A stretch of DNA of 64,000 bases from Butyriboletus loyo (taxonomy: Eukaryota > Basidiomycota > Agaricomycetes > Boletales > Boletaceae). The stretch spans positions 91,012 through 155,011 of the forward strand of contig JBBPSI010000045.1 in NCBI GenBank assembly GCA_038093515.1, written 5' to 3'. Positions 11,953 through 25,099 of this stretch are shown one piece after another. The notes under the pieces are model-generated. The model was given only the letters and a program-made list of their open reading frames with translations, was not told where the DNA came from and did no database searches. A program made the position numbers and the translations under genes. The first letter of the stretch is position 1; every line of letters begins with the position of its first letter.

Positions 11953-14147
11953 ATGGCTGCAAGTCCAACAAAAATGTATCCCTCTTCACCTAATGTTTTC
12001 TTCCTTCAAGTTGCTCTGATTGTCATCGGCTGTGTGATTTATTACCGTTGCACCTCACGATCGAGAAGTGGGCTTCCGCTACCCCCGGGTCCAAAGCCTC
12101 TCCCCTTTATTGGCAACGTCCTCGATATCAATTCAGAACGACCATGGCTCACGTACAGTGCATGGCGAAATAAATATGGTGCGCAAGCTTCACGACTACT
12201 CCCTCGCGGACCTTGATTCCCATCTTCCACAGGTCCCGTCGTATATTGCCGACTACTTGGCCAGGATGTCGTCATCATAAACTCGAGTAGAGTTGCAAAA
12301 CAGTTGCTCAACCAACGGTCGTCCGTGTATTCCGGGCGCCCGCCTACATGCGCCAGCAAACTGTAAGCCTGAGCATACACTGTTCCGTGCCAATGAATTG
12401 ATGTAGGATCCCGTCGACAGGTTCGGCATCGACTTTGCCACGGCATTCCTCCCCTATGGTCCGGAATGGCGGACTCACCGGAAGATGTTCCACCAAGCGA
12501 TGAGGCTGGAGACCGTTGAACTATACCATAGCCTCTATCGATCCAAGGCAGTAAAGCTGATACAGAGCCTCCTTGATACACCAGATGATTTCGAGAATCA
12601 TGTCCAATTGTAAGTTGCCATGTTCATGTTCTCTTGGTGTGTTATGGTTGGAAGTATTGTTGACCTTGTTCAGATATATCATCTCCATCACGATGGCATT
12701 TACCTACGGGTATGAGGCGGATTCGTTGGAGGCACCGCTCGTGAAATCGCTTGCGGAGTTCGTCAAATTATTGAACGACGGGTTACCGCCTGAGCGAAAT
12801 GCGATTCTCACAGCCTTCCCTTTCTGTGCGTACCTTTCCTTAGGGTGGTATTTAAGAACCGTGGATGTGTGGTAAACTAAAATGTGACGGTGCAGTGGCC
12901 AATATTCCGGCATGGTTTCCTGGGGCAACATTCAAGAGGGATGCATTAAGGTCTCAGGAGCTATCGCTGAGATCCTTGGATGATCCGTTTGAATATGCGA
13001 GGAAGAACATGGTACGAAAAATGAATTTCCATGTTCTTGATATTGCCGAGTGACTCCCTGACCCAGGAGGCTGGTTCGTTTAGGAAATCGATGGTTTCGG
13101 ATTTGTTGGACAAGCTAGATGGAATGGAAGAACGTGCATTTCAAGAAAAGGCGATCAAGGAATGTGCCGCGACTGTATACATCGGTATCTACGTTTTCTA
13201 CGTTTTCAAGACGTTGACGATTTATTTTATCACAGCTGGGTATGATTCGGTGGGTCGCGCATCCGGTTTTGTGTCACGCGAGCTGAGGAGTACGGTTGCA
13301 GACTGCGGCGACCTTATTAACGTTTCTTATGGCGATGATACTTTATCCTGAAGCTCAGCGTCGTGCACAAGATGAGATCGATTCGGTGCTTTCTGAGAAC
13401 GCTTTCCCAGATTTCAGCCACCGAAAATTATTACCTTATGTTGAGGCCGTTCTACGAGAAACGATGAGGTGGCATAGTGTTACACCGTTGGGTTTGTCGT
13501 CGATCAAAACTGATTTTGGGAGTGCTGACCATATGTGCGACGTAGCGTTGCCTCATATGACTTGCTGTGATGATGTCTTTGAGGGGTATTTCATTCCGAA
13601 AGGTATGTTCCATGACGTGATCGGTGATGTATTATTTTGACGTGTCGCAGGTGCCATGATCATGGCCAATATCTGGTGAGCGATGCCATTGACTCGCTCG
13701 GACGGCTGTAACGAAGATTGTAGGGAGATTCATCACGAAGAGAGCGAGTATCCTGAGCCCTACGTCTTCAGGCCAGAACGGTACCTCAGAGAAGATGGGA
13801 CTTTCATAGACAATGACCCCCTCAAGTCGCGCGTGGCCTTTGGGTTCGGACGAAGACATTGCCCAGGCAAGTGGGTCGCGGATTCTGTACTATGGATGGG
13901 GATTGTGAGCATCCTGGCGATGTTTCGTCTCGACAAGGCAAAGGATGGGACGGGGAGGGAAATTGAGGTTGAACCCAAATTCACGGCAGGTGTGATTCGG
14001 TAGGTTGCTTCTCCCCGAATCCAGATTGGCCGAACGGAGTTAACGTTACGCGCGCCTCGCCTTCGCAGCCGCCCACTTCCGTATTCATGCTCGATCGTCA
14101 GCAGATCTGCATCGAGGGAAGACATCGTCCGTTCGTTCGAGGAGTGA
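11953..14147 (+). CDS. Cytochrome P450 monooxygenase
   Basis: Membrane-anchored (ER) haem-thiolate monooxygenase, substrate unknown. N-terminal anchor VFFLQVALIVIGCVIYY, then the proline hinge LPLPPGPKPLPFIGN. Further exons give INSSRVAKQLLNQRS, FGIDFATAFLPYGPEWRTHR (C-helix WxxxR), ISITMAFTYGYE and ANIPAWFPGATFKR. The I-helix is AGYDS spliced to TAATLLTFLMAM (intron about 13249-13301). EXXR is ETMR near 13460, the PERF-type motif is FRPERYL, and the haem loop is FGFGRRHCPG near 13840-13870. A final intron at 14001-14075 replaces the apparent stop after GVIR by a C-terminal exon RPLPYSCSIVSRSASRED, ending at TGA 14147; this tail matches the usual P450 beta-sheet end. About ten introns. No broken motif seen. 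The start could be Met8 at 11974. Confidence 0.9.
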
Positions 14148-14785
14148 GTAGAGTACATCTTTAGTATTATATCCTGCACGAGTCGCCGCTGGATGGTGCC
14201 ACACGTGATGTCCGTTGCTGTGGCGCTCGTGGCGTCTCCTGGAATATCCTCCCTTTCTACCATCATTCGTTTACACTTTGCACGTTCCTTTGCGCGTATC
14301 AGACTATCTACAGTAACAAGTTTGGGTAGCTAGTAATACTTTCGTAGTAGTCAATAAAACTAAAGTACCCTCCGACTCGATAAAGCCGTGTGCAAAAGGT
14401 CCGATGCGAAGATCGAGGACGGTCCACGAGCGTGAGGCCTTGGAAATGGCTGCGTGTAGATGCAGAACACCGCCGACGACGACGTACGAGAGACGTTTTG
14501 TGACATTCTACAGCGGATGGAGCGTAGCACTCTCAAGTACCGTCGAAAAGGATTAGGCGGTGTTCGGGGTCTCTGTGGAGAAGATCAAGTGTCGACGTCA
14601 AGTCCTCTCTACGCTCATCAGTCAAACAAGCCTGCAGACGAACCCTACACGACCTTAACGATTAAAAAAGTCCATCTTTTCATTTGCGACGTCGTGTACG
14701 CCGTACACGTCCTTGTGAGTTCATCGTCGTACACGGCATTCGGCTCTTTGATGATGGCGGTGTTCGGCAGGAGCCTGCGGGTTAC
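14148..14785. other. Intergenic/5' region of TSC2
   Basis: Holds short ORFs (14460-14891 and the upstream part of 14684-16480) that could be 5' leader or extra N-terminal sequence of tuberin. I see no independent gene. Confidence 0.45.
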
Positions 14786-17700
14786 ATGGCCCGTCCCCAA
14801 GCAGACGCAGACGTCGGCCCAAAGAACAGACAGAGATCAAACACCACCACATTCTCCTCCTTCACCGCAGGGTGGCGTAGACCCAGGGTAGAGACCGTGT
14901 CGACTCCTGCACCTCAGCCCCAGCCCCAGGTACTCGCTTTTGATGCCCTCGTCGAAGCCCTATCTCCACCTGCCGTCCCAAGTCTGGCACACGCTCGCGC
15001 CTTGGCGGCTGCCATCACTACCCAATCTCCGCTTCCAAATGTTGCGGTTCTGATCCCTCTCCTAGGATCCCTTTGCGGCGTCGATTCACCTCCACAACTA
15101 CAATGCGCGGGCTATGAGATCATGGCCTCGTATTGGGAGAGATATGAAGGCAAGGTCGCTACTTCAGACAGGCTGGCGCACTGTTCTCTCCTTTTACACA
15201 CGTCGTGGTCCCTAGAGATTGGTGACTCCCGTCTGCGAGCCCTCCGCGCTCTCACCAAAGGAGGAAGCGAAGCCTTTGGCATCGAGATACCACTGCTTAA
15301 TCTCCTCAAAAGCTGGATAGATGGCGCATTTGACGCGTACCTCTCCAGTGATTCCTCCGACCGTGCTGATCGCGAACGAAGCATCGAGCTTCTCGCGGCT
15401 TTTGTGTCCTCCACCCTCGTGCATCCCGAGACCGTCGCACGCATCTCAGAGGGTGACCTTGCCAGTGTTCTCCAATTCTATGCATCCTTGGTTTCCAAAA
15501 CACTGGACCTCCCACTCACCTTCTCCACCCCGGACTCTACCCAGATCGCTTCCCCAGCTGGGTCGAGTGAGCAGTCTGCTGCTACGAAAGCAGCGTCCAA
15601 CGGACACAAGAGGCATTCATCCTCAGTATCCATTCGCTCGCTCCCGCCCTCTGCCGTCCACCCTTTTCGACATCCTGCAGAACTGATGACCACTATTTAC
15701 CTTGATCATCTGCACTCCCAACTGAAATCTCTGGCTCCCAAGATACTCGCTCTTATCCTTCCACTTCTTTTTCGAGCTCAGACTTTCTTCGCTTCTCCAT
15801 TGCCTCGTTTATCCGTGATGAGCGGACGCCCCCGCGGACCTGTGGGTCTCGAGGAACGGATACAAAAGATGCTACATTCCCTTTTTTCAGGGCCTTATGG
15901 TGCATCATGCATGATGATACTCAAACGTCATTTATCTCCTACCGATCAGACACTGGACTCTCATAGTCTTTCGACATCCTTCGGGGCCCATCGGACTTTG
16001 CGCTTCGACATCCGCCAGGCACTTTGTAGCAAGATGGCGAGAGCGTATATTACAAGGTTAAGCTCCCTTACCTATACACCATCCGGGGCACCCAGCCACA
16101 TGGAACTCGAAAAGGATTTGATGGAGCGCGCGTGGTCAAAGGACGATTTGTCAGGCTGGGATTTGTTAAAACTCGGGCGTATGCTGTGCAAGTCCATCGA
16201 GGTTTGGGCAAAACGGACTAGTGGGGAGTCCGACGAGGCTTTCCGCGTCGAAAGGGATCGTATACTGGACGAAGCCACTGGTACTTTGAAGGATATCTTC
16301 CAAGAGTTTGATGAGAGGGAAGACGGAGTCGATATGGACGAAGAGGAGGCTAGCATTACTGGCGAAACCCTACGCCATCTAGTATCATTTGTTCGCTCAC
16401 TCAAGTTCGTTCCCTCTTGTTGTTTCATGGTCGAAGTACTGACTTTGGGATTGGTAGAAACCCAGATGATACACCTATGATCATTCCACTATTGCAACCT
16501 AACGACGCCCCAACACCGTTCCTGCGAACGCTGACGACTCTCCTCGCACGCGATCACTCCACGTATATGAATCCTTCGCTCTCTATCACCCTTCTGTCCA
16601 TCGCTGACCACTTGACTGATACGGACACCGCTAAACTCCCTGCAATCATGTTTGAACAACATGACTTATCTCCAGCCTCGCCCGACTGGTTACGCAATTG
16701 GGAAAGCATCCTCTCGAATGCTACCATCTTTGGTCCTACACGCCCCCTAACACGACTGGAAGTCATGAAAGCACTTGAAGCAATCTACGACTCCCTGAAA
16801 GACATGCACAGCTATAGGATAGATTTGGCAGAGCTCATCTTCAAGTTTTGTCAGAGGGTGGCGAACGACGGCTTGGATACCTCTGCCAACATTGTCATGG
16901 GTAGAATTCTCGCTGATGAAGTTGTGTTGCGCACGGTCAGCCGGCGTCCGCCTTCAGCTGGTAGTTCATCCAGTCCCTTTTCATATACGTCGACTAGGGA
17001 GATGGTTGAACTGCTCAAGAAGGTGGCCTTGGATTGTGTCGTGGAAGACGATGACGACACTGCTTCTATAAACACGTTGGAAACACCATGTCCCAGTCCT
17101 TTTGCGCCTTTTTCTGGGGGTACCCCAAATGCTGCGTCCCCCGTTCTCTCGCGGAGACAATCTGAATACCGCAGCCTCTCGGTCCGGGATTCAGGACTCC
17201 CATCTGTCATGTCCTTGCTGTCGACCCTTGCAGGGTCACGTTCACAATCACAGCATTCACAAGAGCAGCCCGACAATCCTCCGTCACACCTTGTTTCCTC
17301 GCCGTCTCCAGAGCCAACATTTACCCGGGCATCTCTCGCAGTGGTCTCATTAGTCGCGATATTCAGTCAGCTCGCGTTCACGCCATATTCATTAACGCAA
17401 GAAAATGTCGACTTTGCCATCTCTGTCTTCCTGATCATCGTACAACTGGTAACTGATGCAAAATGCCCGCGAGCGCGGGTTTTGGCTTTGCAATTCTTGA
17501 TGCGTCTCCAAGCCGATCGGGATCATCGCGTCTATTTCGTCGAGGCTCATCACGACTCAGATGGACTCACTGCCAAGCTCGCTTCTCTGATTGGACGTGG
17601 ACCCGAATCTGCCCATCAAGATGAACGCGGACAATCCGCTGATGCCCTCCAAGAGGAACTTCTTTCTCGTCGCACTAAAGGTGTCCAGGAACGCGATGGT

Positions 17701-20290
17701 AGGAGGGCTTCACGCGGACCAGGCATCATACCCTCGCAGTCAGCGCCAAGCAGGAGTCGCTCAAGAGCTCCACTACCAGTTTCGCCTCCTCAGTTTGCTT
17801 TGATCGGTATGAAATGGAGAGATACCCTTTGGTCTGTCCCAGAAACACATCCGTTTATCGCGATCGATGCAGATACGCCTAGCGAAGGCATTATTTCTTA
17901 TGACCCAGTTCAAGAATCCCTTCGCGTTCTCCCAGTCGATACTTACCTCTTGGGTGTCCTGGGCATAGTCGAAAAGGAGAGAAATTGGGAAATCCTCTCC
18001 TACGTGTTGTGTCACCTTCCTGTGCAACTGTCCAACAAGCATCTTTTCTGCGGACCAAAATGCCGGTTGCTTATTGCCAGACTGCTGACGGTGATTTGCT
18101 CCGGCGTTACCGTTGGCGATTTGGGGTCTTCCATTGAACGGTGGCCTGCAGGTCTTAAAGCGCGAGATGCGCATGGCCTTGCATATTATACGCTGTCGGT
18201 CTTGATCAGCTATCGTCGTTGCTTCGAAGTTCCACTTCGGCACGCCCTTGTGGACGTCCTCAGGGAAGGACTGAATGGCCAGCCATCAATCATTATTTGT
18301 TGCCTCCACGCGCTCACGCTTTCCGCTTATGAATTGACGTCCTCCGTCAAACGCAGCCTTCCTCCTCTCCTCGAGAAGCTTTCGCGGATCATGTCTAATC
18401 CCGATATGGCCGTCCACATTCTCAACTTCCTGTCCATCATCGGGTCCATCCCCGAGCTGCATGCAAACCTGCGCGAAGATGACTTCAAAATGGTATTTGG
18501 TGTCGCTTTGCAATATCTTCAACATCACAACCGTCCCGGGACAACGCCAGTCATCTCATGGGCGATGTCGCAGTATGTGCGGATGATCTCGTTCTATGTG
18601 GTTTACGTTTGGTTTTTGGCCCTAAGGCTTCCTGATCGGCCGCGACACATTCCATACATCACGAGGCAACTACTATTGGCCAACGAGGAAAGATCCGAGG
18701 TCGACGAACCGACGGAGGTGTGCTTTGACTGGCTGGCCCGATATACATACGCCAGTGCCGACCCTAGACCTGCAAACTCAGTGCTCAGCGAGATCGTCAT
18801 GAGTCCCACTACCGCGAAGCCCAGTTCGTCGGAGTCGGCGGTCGCCGAAAAATCGTGGTTGATGGGCAATGCGATCGTTACCATCCGTGCGCTGGCAAGA
18901 TTAGGATGGATTGAGATTACTTCGAGACGTCCGTCTGGGTTCACCAGATTCATCTGCAAGTTGGAGAACGTACCGCTTGTTGGGCCTGGTGAGGTTGACC
19001 CGGATATGGTATCCTTGCCTGCGAGTTTGCTTATGGGAAGAGAGGTGACCAAAGCAGAGCGGCCTAATCCCTCGGAGGAGACGGAACAGGCGGTCAGAGA
19101 TAGTAGTGTGAGGAACCCTTCTCTTTAATCTTCGTCGTGAGTTCTGATATGTTCATGAGCAGGAAATCCGGGACCTTGTCCCGATCCCCAATGACGCTCC
19201 TTCCCTCCCCGCTCCCGACCCGATTACTGGCTATGTCTGGAGTACGACGGCCCCCTCTCAGCGCCGAAAACAGGTCATGGTAGACCCTTCGTTCCTTCCA
19301 CTCCAACTGTCTGCTTACCCCAGTGCCCCAACACATCGTCGAATCATTGACGAGTCTGCCCTTCCTGCCCTCTTCCGAAACCTTGACCGTACACCTGTCA
19401 TTGACACACACAAGGTTGGTATCATGTATGTCGCCCCTGGCCAGACCCACGAGCTGGAGATCCTCCGAAACACCTACGGCTCGCCTGCCTATACCCGTTT
19501 CCTCGAAGGAATTGGGCGTCTTATCAATCTCCGTGGGCAAGTCGACGTCTACGCTGGTGGTCTTAACCCTGACGAAGACGGAGAATACGCTTACGCATGG
19601 TGGGACGATATTGGCCAAGTCCTCTTCCATACCGCCACAATGATGCCCAACGCAGCTGATGACGAATACTGCGTGAACAAGAAGAGACATATCGGCAACG
19701 ACTACGTCAGGATAGTGTGGAACGATGGAGGCAGGCCATACAAGTTCGATACGCTCGCGACGCAGTTCCAGTTTTTGAACATTGTGATCGAACCTCATTC
19801 GTTGGGAGCGATAGCGGCATTTTCGAACTTTAGGTACACAACCGCTACCCCTATAGTGGATGTCAAGCTTTCTCCGTTGCAATCCCCACATCTCGCGCCC
19901 TCTGGCGTAGGTGCAGGCGCGACCACACCTGCGCACGAGGCTGAAAACGAGTACTTCAAGGTGACGGTCCAGCGGGCGAGTGGTATGAAAGACTTTACGC
20001 CGATCGGGTGTTTCAAGCTCATCAGCGCGGAAAAACTTCCACTTCTGGTGAGACAGCTCACGTTGCTGGGCGACTGGTTTGCAAACGTGTTTGAGAAGAC
20101 GGAGCGAGATGAGATGGAAGTGGAAGTCATCACTAATTGGAGACAGAGATTGCAAGTGGTCAAGAGGTTCATGAGGAACATGGAAGATTCCTCAGTGGGT
20201 GGTGGTGGTGTGGGCGGAAGCGGAGAAGGAGGGGAAGGGGAAGGGGTGATCGGGCAGGAAGGATCGAGGAACTTTACGACGGTTTACTGA
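14786..20290 (+). CDS. TSC2: Tuberin (TSC2), Rap/Rheb-GAP domain protein
   Basis: GTPase-activating protein for Rheb in the TSC complex, which restrains TORC1. The N-terminal tuberin helical region starts around FDALVEALSPPAVPSLAHAR (14938 on) and continues through long helical repeats (TSWSLEIGDSRLRALRALTK, LLGVLGIVEKERNWEILSYV). The C-terminal GAP domain begins near SALPALFRNLDRTPVIDTHK (19350) and includes VGIMYVAPGQ, YGSPAYTRFLEGIG and KKRHIGNDYVRIVWNDGG (about 19680-19733); its HIGNDYV carries the asparagine of the catalytic Asn thumb. Few introns for this locus: one at about 16404-16470, one at about 19105-19163, and possibly one near 19274. Two very long exons (about 1.6 and 2.6 kb). 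Start ATG 14786 is preferred because sequence before it is low-quality; an in-frame upstream start at 14684 is possible. A Gly-rich tail ends at TGA 20290. Confidence 0.9.
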
Positions 20291-21748
20291 GCAGGATTTA
20301 GTCCGCCCTTTTGGTTGGCAACAAGCGGACTCGGGCCTGTACGTTGTGCTTTTTCCACCTTTTTCGTTCCTCTATCGACATTCGTCATTCGTTTGGAGTT
20401 TGCTTTTCTCTCTGTTTGCCTTGCATTGACATCATCAGATCAAAGGTATCACAACCACGTCCACAAATCATTCACTTGTCTTTTTTTTTTCATCTTGTAT
20501 TCATGCCACGTCGCAGAGTTACTACGTTTGTAAGTGTTGTATCAGGATCATTTTGTGTTCTAACGATGCATGTTTCCGCTTGACGACATGCACGTTCGTT
20601 TCTGTTGCCTGTACAGTAGCAGTACTACCCTTGTCTGCATGGTAATGTCTTCAATGTCGTTGACCTCACTGAACACCGTGTCCGACAAGGGGGGGTTTGA
20701 TTCAGCCCCAAAGATATAAGGACTCGATTCAGGGTCTTTCACTGGTACCAGCTTTCCAAGGATCAACTCGGACTCGAAGCAACGGAAGCCTGAGACAGCG
20801 GCTTTTACACCTATAAAAAGGCGAGCCATGCCGCAAATGGCCTCGAGTCGTACGAAGGCTGCAGGCAGCAGTCCTTGCAAAGACTTTTGACTGGTGCCAG
20901 TGGAACGTCAAGTTGTGTCATACTTCGAGATAGTTCAATGCCATTCATGGTGCACTAACAAGTACGTTCCTCCCTTGAATCAACGAAGGAGATTATGTCC
21001 AGGTCCGGCCTTTGTGTGTCGTACAACGTACGTATTACATACTATGTGCAGTTGTTTCCGTGGTGAGATTCTCAAATTCCTTGTACTACCAGCGCCCGGG
21101 ATCAAAGTTTGATGCACAGGTAGCTATCTTGGTCTCAATCCACCTCCATCTATTCATTTCTGACCGCAGTAAAATAGCCGAGGATCAGTGACAGAAAGAT
21201 GACACACATGGCGAGCGCGTCGAGACTCGAGGCAACATGATCCACTCTATCCCGCGTTGCTCAAGGGCTATACCGTTGCGCCCTCGATGTTGTCGTAATC
21301 AATGTATCAGCATAATCTTCCACTTGGCGGTATCCTTTGTCACCAAAGACTCTCTGTCGCTCAAAACGAAATTTCTTTCTCGGTCCCCACGAGGTCTAGC
21401 ATTGGTTCCATTGGGTTTGTCGGCTAACTGTTGCACCGATGGCGAACTTTCACCGGCACCTTCCACTCTTCGGGAACCGAATAACCGTCCGAACCATTGA
21501 CTGGGCACTTATGACTTACAAATCACGGTCAATTCACCCTCGTTCTAGCCGGACTAGTCGTTCTGATTGAGCGCGAGACGGTCTAGGCACTATGAATCTC
21601 ATCGTCCCTAGCCGGTATCGGACTGCCTCACGGGTTTTTTTTACTCACAAAGACAATGCAGAGTGCGCGTGTTCGGTGTAAGCGCTGACGAATAATATCC
21701 AGCTACCCTAACCTTCGTTTGGATCGGAGTGGCTCTCACGCAGCAGGG
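20291..21748. other. Intergenic region
   Basis: About 1.45 kb without a gene I can support. A poly-T run (about 20480-20490), an orphan TATAAAAA near 20813, and several short ORFs without family likeness are present. Likely the TSC2 3' UTR and upstream DNA of the DM9-VWA gene. Confidence 0.55.
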
Positions 21749-21755
21749 TATAAAA
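21749..21755 (+). promoter_or_regulatory. TATA box of DM9-VWA gene
   Basis: TATAAAA, 57 bases before ATG 21813, with a CT-rich stretch (21780-21810) at the expected transcript start. Spacing fits a strong TATA-driven promoter. Confidence 0.6.
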
Positions 21756-21812
21756 TGTAGACGACGCGCGCGTCAGTGAACCTCACTCTCAATTTCCACT
21801 ACTTCCATCATC

Positions 21813-23633
21813 ATGACCTTCTCGTGCAAGTCTATACACCAAAAACATAGCAGCCCTATCACCTCGATAGTGCGAACCCATTCCGTGATTCAAAAGGAAG
21901 AGTGGCTCGAAGCCGCTCGCAGAAGCACCGAACACTTTAAAAGTCATGGCTCTCCACTTCCTCTGGTTTGGGTATGGTTTATCTCTACATTATGTGATCT
22001 CGAACTCATGTTTGATGCCAATATCCAGGTCCTGACCGAGGGTAATGAGATCCCAGACAACGCTGTTCCTTTCGGGGAAGATCGTAGTGGATGCACCTTG
22101 TACGTTGCCCGCGCTCTTGTGGAAGGCAGTCTTCGTGAGTAATTGGTGACTGCATGATGTGGCCTGTGAACTCAAGACCATGATCTGCAGACATCGGTAA
22201 AGCGAGTCCCCAGTTCGCCGGAGCCGTAATTGGATATGCCGGTAAAGAGCACATAGTACGTATCTCGTGTCCACCAGGAACTCAAGCTAAGTCGATCACA
22301 GATCCCCAACTACGAAGTGCTTGTTTGTGCTTCACAGCTTCGTTGGGCCTTCCCTTCTGCAGGATCTGAAGGTGTTCTTGCTCAGGGCACGGTCGTCCTT
22401 GCTCAGCAGCACGTAACAAGAACGTCTCACACATCAAAGCTCCGCAATGCCGAGGTGGACCAGCTTAACGTCACCCTTGTCGAGACCGATATACCCCGAT
22501 TCATCCCTGACGTGCTGCCAGACAGGGAGGCTAGTCTTAGAAGATTTGCGTACGTATTTGTCTAAGAGTCCATTTTCATTCTGTTGATGCACCACAGCGA
22601 GGTCAAGACTGTCATCGTCATCGACGATTCGTTGTCTGTGAGTGAATCTTTTGGCGTTTTAGACGGTCTGCTGACACTCTGCACTAGATGCAGGAGGGTA
22701 ACCTCTGGGAGCAAGCCCGGGAGGCTCTTGCTGGCATTGTGGACATCGCCAACCAATACAGATCAAAAGGCGCTGATATTCACTTCATGCATGGAGATGA
22801 CTTTGCTGAAAACATGCGGGTAATTGTCTTCCCTCGCTCTGTGTGGGCGTTGATTGAAATAGTTTCCATATAGTCGAAGGCAGAGGTAATCGCCTTGTTC
22901 AACCGAGTACCGCCCGAAGGTACGTGTCATTTATATACACACACAGCAATGTGATTCTAACGGACTCTCTAGGCCAAGACACCCCGACTGGTGCGAAGCT
23001 CGCTAGGATCATTAACCATTACCTTCCTCTTATCGAGGGCGAGAACTCTACTCACGAGCCGATCACTGTCGTGGTGATCACTGATGGCCTTCCAAGTAAG
23101 CTGCGGTTTCATGCGTGCCTGTTGGTCCTTGCTCACGATCGACAACTTACGTCCGCAGCCGACCAGGTGGAACTCGAGAGAGTCATCGTTGATGCAGCGC
23201 ATCGTCTTGACCGTCATCACGTGAAGCGTGATATGTTCGGGATTCAATTCGTGCAAATCGGCACAGACCCAGCTGCTTCCGCACTGCTGCACACACTCGA
23301 CGACCACCTCGTGAGCCGTTACAAGATCAGGGTACATCACCTCGTTTGATGCATATATGCGATGATCGTTGAATCCTTTGGCAGGATATCGTTGACAGCA
23401 CTCCATACGACCCTGCACATGGTGCATTTGACACCGAGTATATGCTGAAGATCCTTCTTGGGGGTCTCCACAAGGATCACGCGCACGACCGTACTGGCCT
23501 CAACAACGGAAAATCCTCGTTACTCTCCCCTTTGGGCTCTTCCCCGCGTCCGTACGGGGGATCACCGCGCAGTCTGACCCCAAGGCTGGGACCCAATAGT
23601 CCTCGCCTTGCGATCCTGTCGCCCAAGTATTGA
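21813..23633 (+). CDS. DM9 (DUF3421) domain fused to von Willebrand factor A domain
   Basis: Not matched to a named gene. The N-terminal third looks like a DM9/DUF3421 module: WVLTEGNEIPDNAVPFGEDR, TLYVARALVEGSLHIGKASP, FAGAVIGYAGKEH and NYEVLVC; DM9 proteins in animals bind mannose-type sugars. After a linker rich in VLAQQHVTRTSH, a VWA domain begins with VIVIDDSLSM: DxSxS of a MIDAS site, split by an intron at about 22637-22687. DTPTGAKLARIINHYLP (MIDAS Thr) and TVVVITDGLP (MIDAS Asp) follow, so metal binding looks intact. The C-tail is Ser/Pro-rich (SPRSLTPRLGPNSPR), ending at TGA 23633. No signal peptide, so it is probably intracellular. Seven or so short introns. A strong TATA box suggests inducible expression (inference). 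Confidence 0.75.
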
Positions 23634-24868
23634 TGCGTGAAACACGGACTCGTTCTCTTTCGGTTGTACACCCTTTGTATCCAGCGTATCTCGTGCTACT
23701 TTACACGCCTCCGTATAAATGCTTGACGTAGAAGCAAGTAAGATGCTTCGAGTCCATCAATCATTCATGGTCCCACGTATATTTCCTTTGCTCTGTTGAC
23801 GTTATGCAGTATCTTGTTGCGTTGGTTGACGTGTGGGCTTGCCAGTGAAGTTGGTCTGTCACCACGCTTACAGACTTGCCTGAGCAGGCAACGCTGCGTT
23901 GCGAGTCTCTCAATGACTCCATCGAATTATCTGACGGAGAACGCGGCGTGTTCAGCACCCTACAAACGGGCCCCATGCCACTGAGTGGGTGGGAGCGATG
24001 TCAACGGCCGCATGGGCTGTAGCCGATGGGGTATCCACTATCGTCCGGTGGGGGTTTCCCTGATCTGCGGCTCATAAGTTACGTGTGGAGAGAAACTCCG
24101 ACCGAGTCAGAAGCGCTGGTGCAACGTTTTTCACGACTCGGATTCTGACCTGGCACAAGTCCGAACGCCGGATGAATATTTGGATCATGATTTCGTGATG
24201 TCGCTCCATGCGTTCTCCTGCAACGCGTCAAATGCAAAAATGCAACATGCAAACGACAGGCCTTTCTAGATCGGAATGGACGGGTGTTCGTGCATGAGTT
24301 CTTCCGCCGGACTCGGAGGACCTTGCAACGATTCTGGCGTCTGTTGTGGACGTGCACACTGGTGTGTCGCTCAGTGGCCTTGGCCACTGCGTCCGAGGCG
24401 CGATGGGTCGGTCTGCCCGGGAGGACGCCAAGATTTAGATGGATGGTACCACGTTGAATGCCTGGCAATGATCAAGGGGGCTGCCATGATCCCGCCTTTG
24501 AACTTTCGCGGGGGTGGAGATCTAGAAACGAAGGGTGTAGTCTCTGCTTTTCCAATAGCCTCAAGGAAGGCTGAAGGCGAATTCAAGTGAGGAAAGAGGA
24601 TAGAAACGGAGGCTCGTGCAGTCGATATAGTGACTAGCGCAGAGCGACTGGCGTCATGTTCATCTCGGAGGTGGATGGAATCACTGTCGCTGGTGATATT
24701 GCAGGGTCACAACTGATTGAAAAACGGTAGCGGGCAAGGAGCAAGGGCTATTGAATTATGCAAACTTGCAGTGGTATTTACTCCTAGTATGATGTGTGAA
24801 ATAATCATCCACCGAACGAAATGCCCGAATATCCAAACGATAAACCAACAGAAATAAAGACATCAGAC
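23634..24868. other. Intergenic region between convergent genes
   Basis: About 1.2 kb between the DM9-VWA stop and the GEN1 stop. Short ORFs on both strands (24079-24590) overlap each other, lack family features and have no obvious splicing partner. Nothing supported. Confidence 0.5.
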
Positions 24869-25063
24869 CTAGTCCGAGGTGAGGTCGATGATATCGTCGT
24901 TTCTACCCTTGCTTCGCTTGGCACGTGCAACGAGCAAAGGAGCACGGTGCACTGGGCGAGGTGCAGCGATATATTCATCGTTCTTCGAACCCTTGAGACT
25001 CGTAGATGTGCTTCGGTCAGATACCTGACATTCGGTCGATGGTGCGCGCACGTCCACCCTTGA

Positions 25064-25099
<36 letters not shown>

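Noticed and set aside
14001..14003. Stop codon directly after GVIR in the P450
   Set aside because: A 75-nt GT-AG intron starting there joins to a C-terminal exon matching the usual P450 end.
14460..14891. 143-codon ORF before TSC2 as a separate gene
   Set aside because: No family features; its end overlaps the tuberin N-terminus in another frame. More likely leader sequence.
19094..20155. 353-codon minus-strand ORF
   Set aside because: It lies opposite the tuberin GAP domain, whose plus-strand reading matches a known family throughout; the antisense frame is a shadow.
20813..20820. TATAAAAA as a promoter
   Set aside because: No gene starts within a plausible distance on the plus strand; treated as chance AT-rich sequence.
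25064..25099. Short hexamer array as a CRISPR or regulatory repeat
   Set aside because: It is a simple in-frame Pro-Ala coding repeat without spacers.
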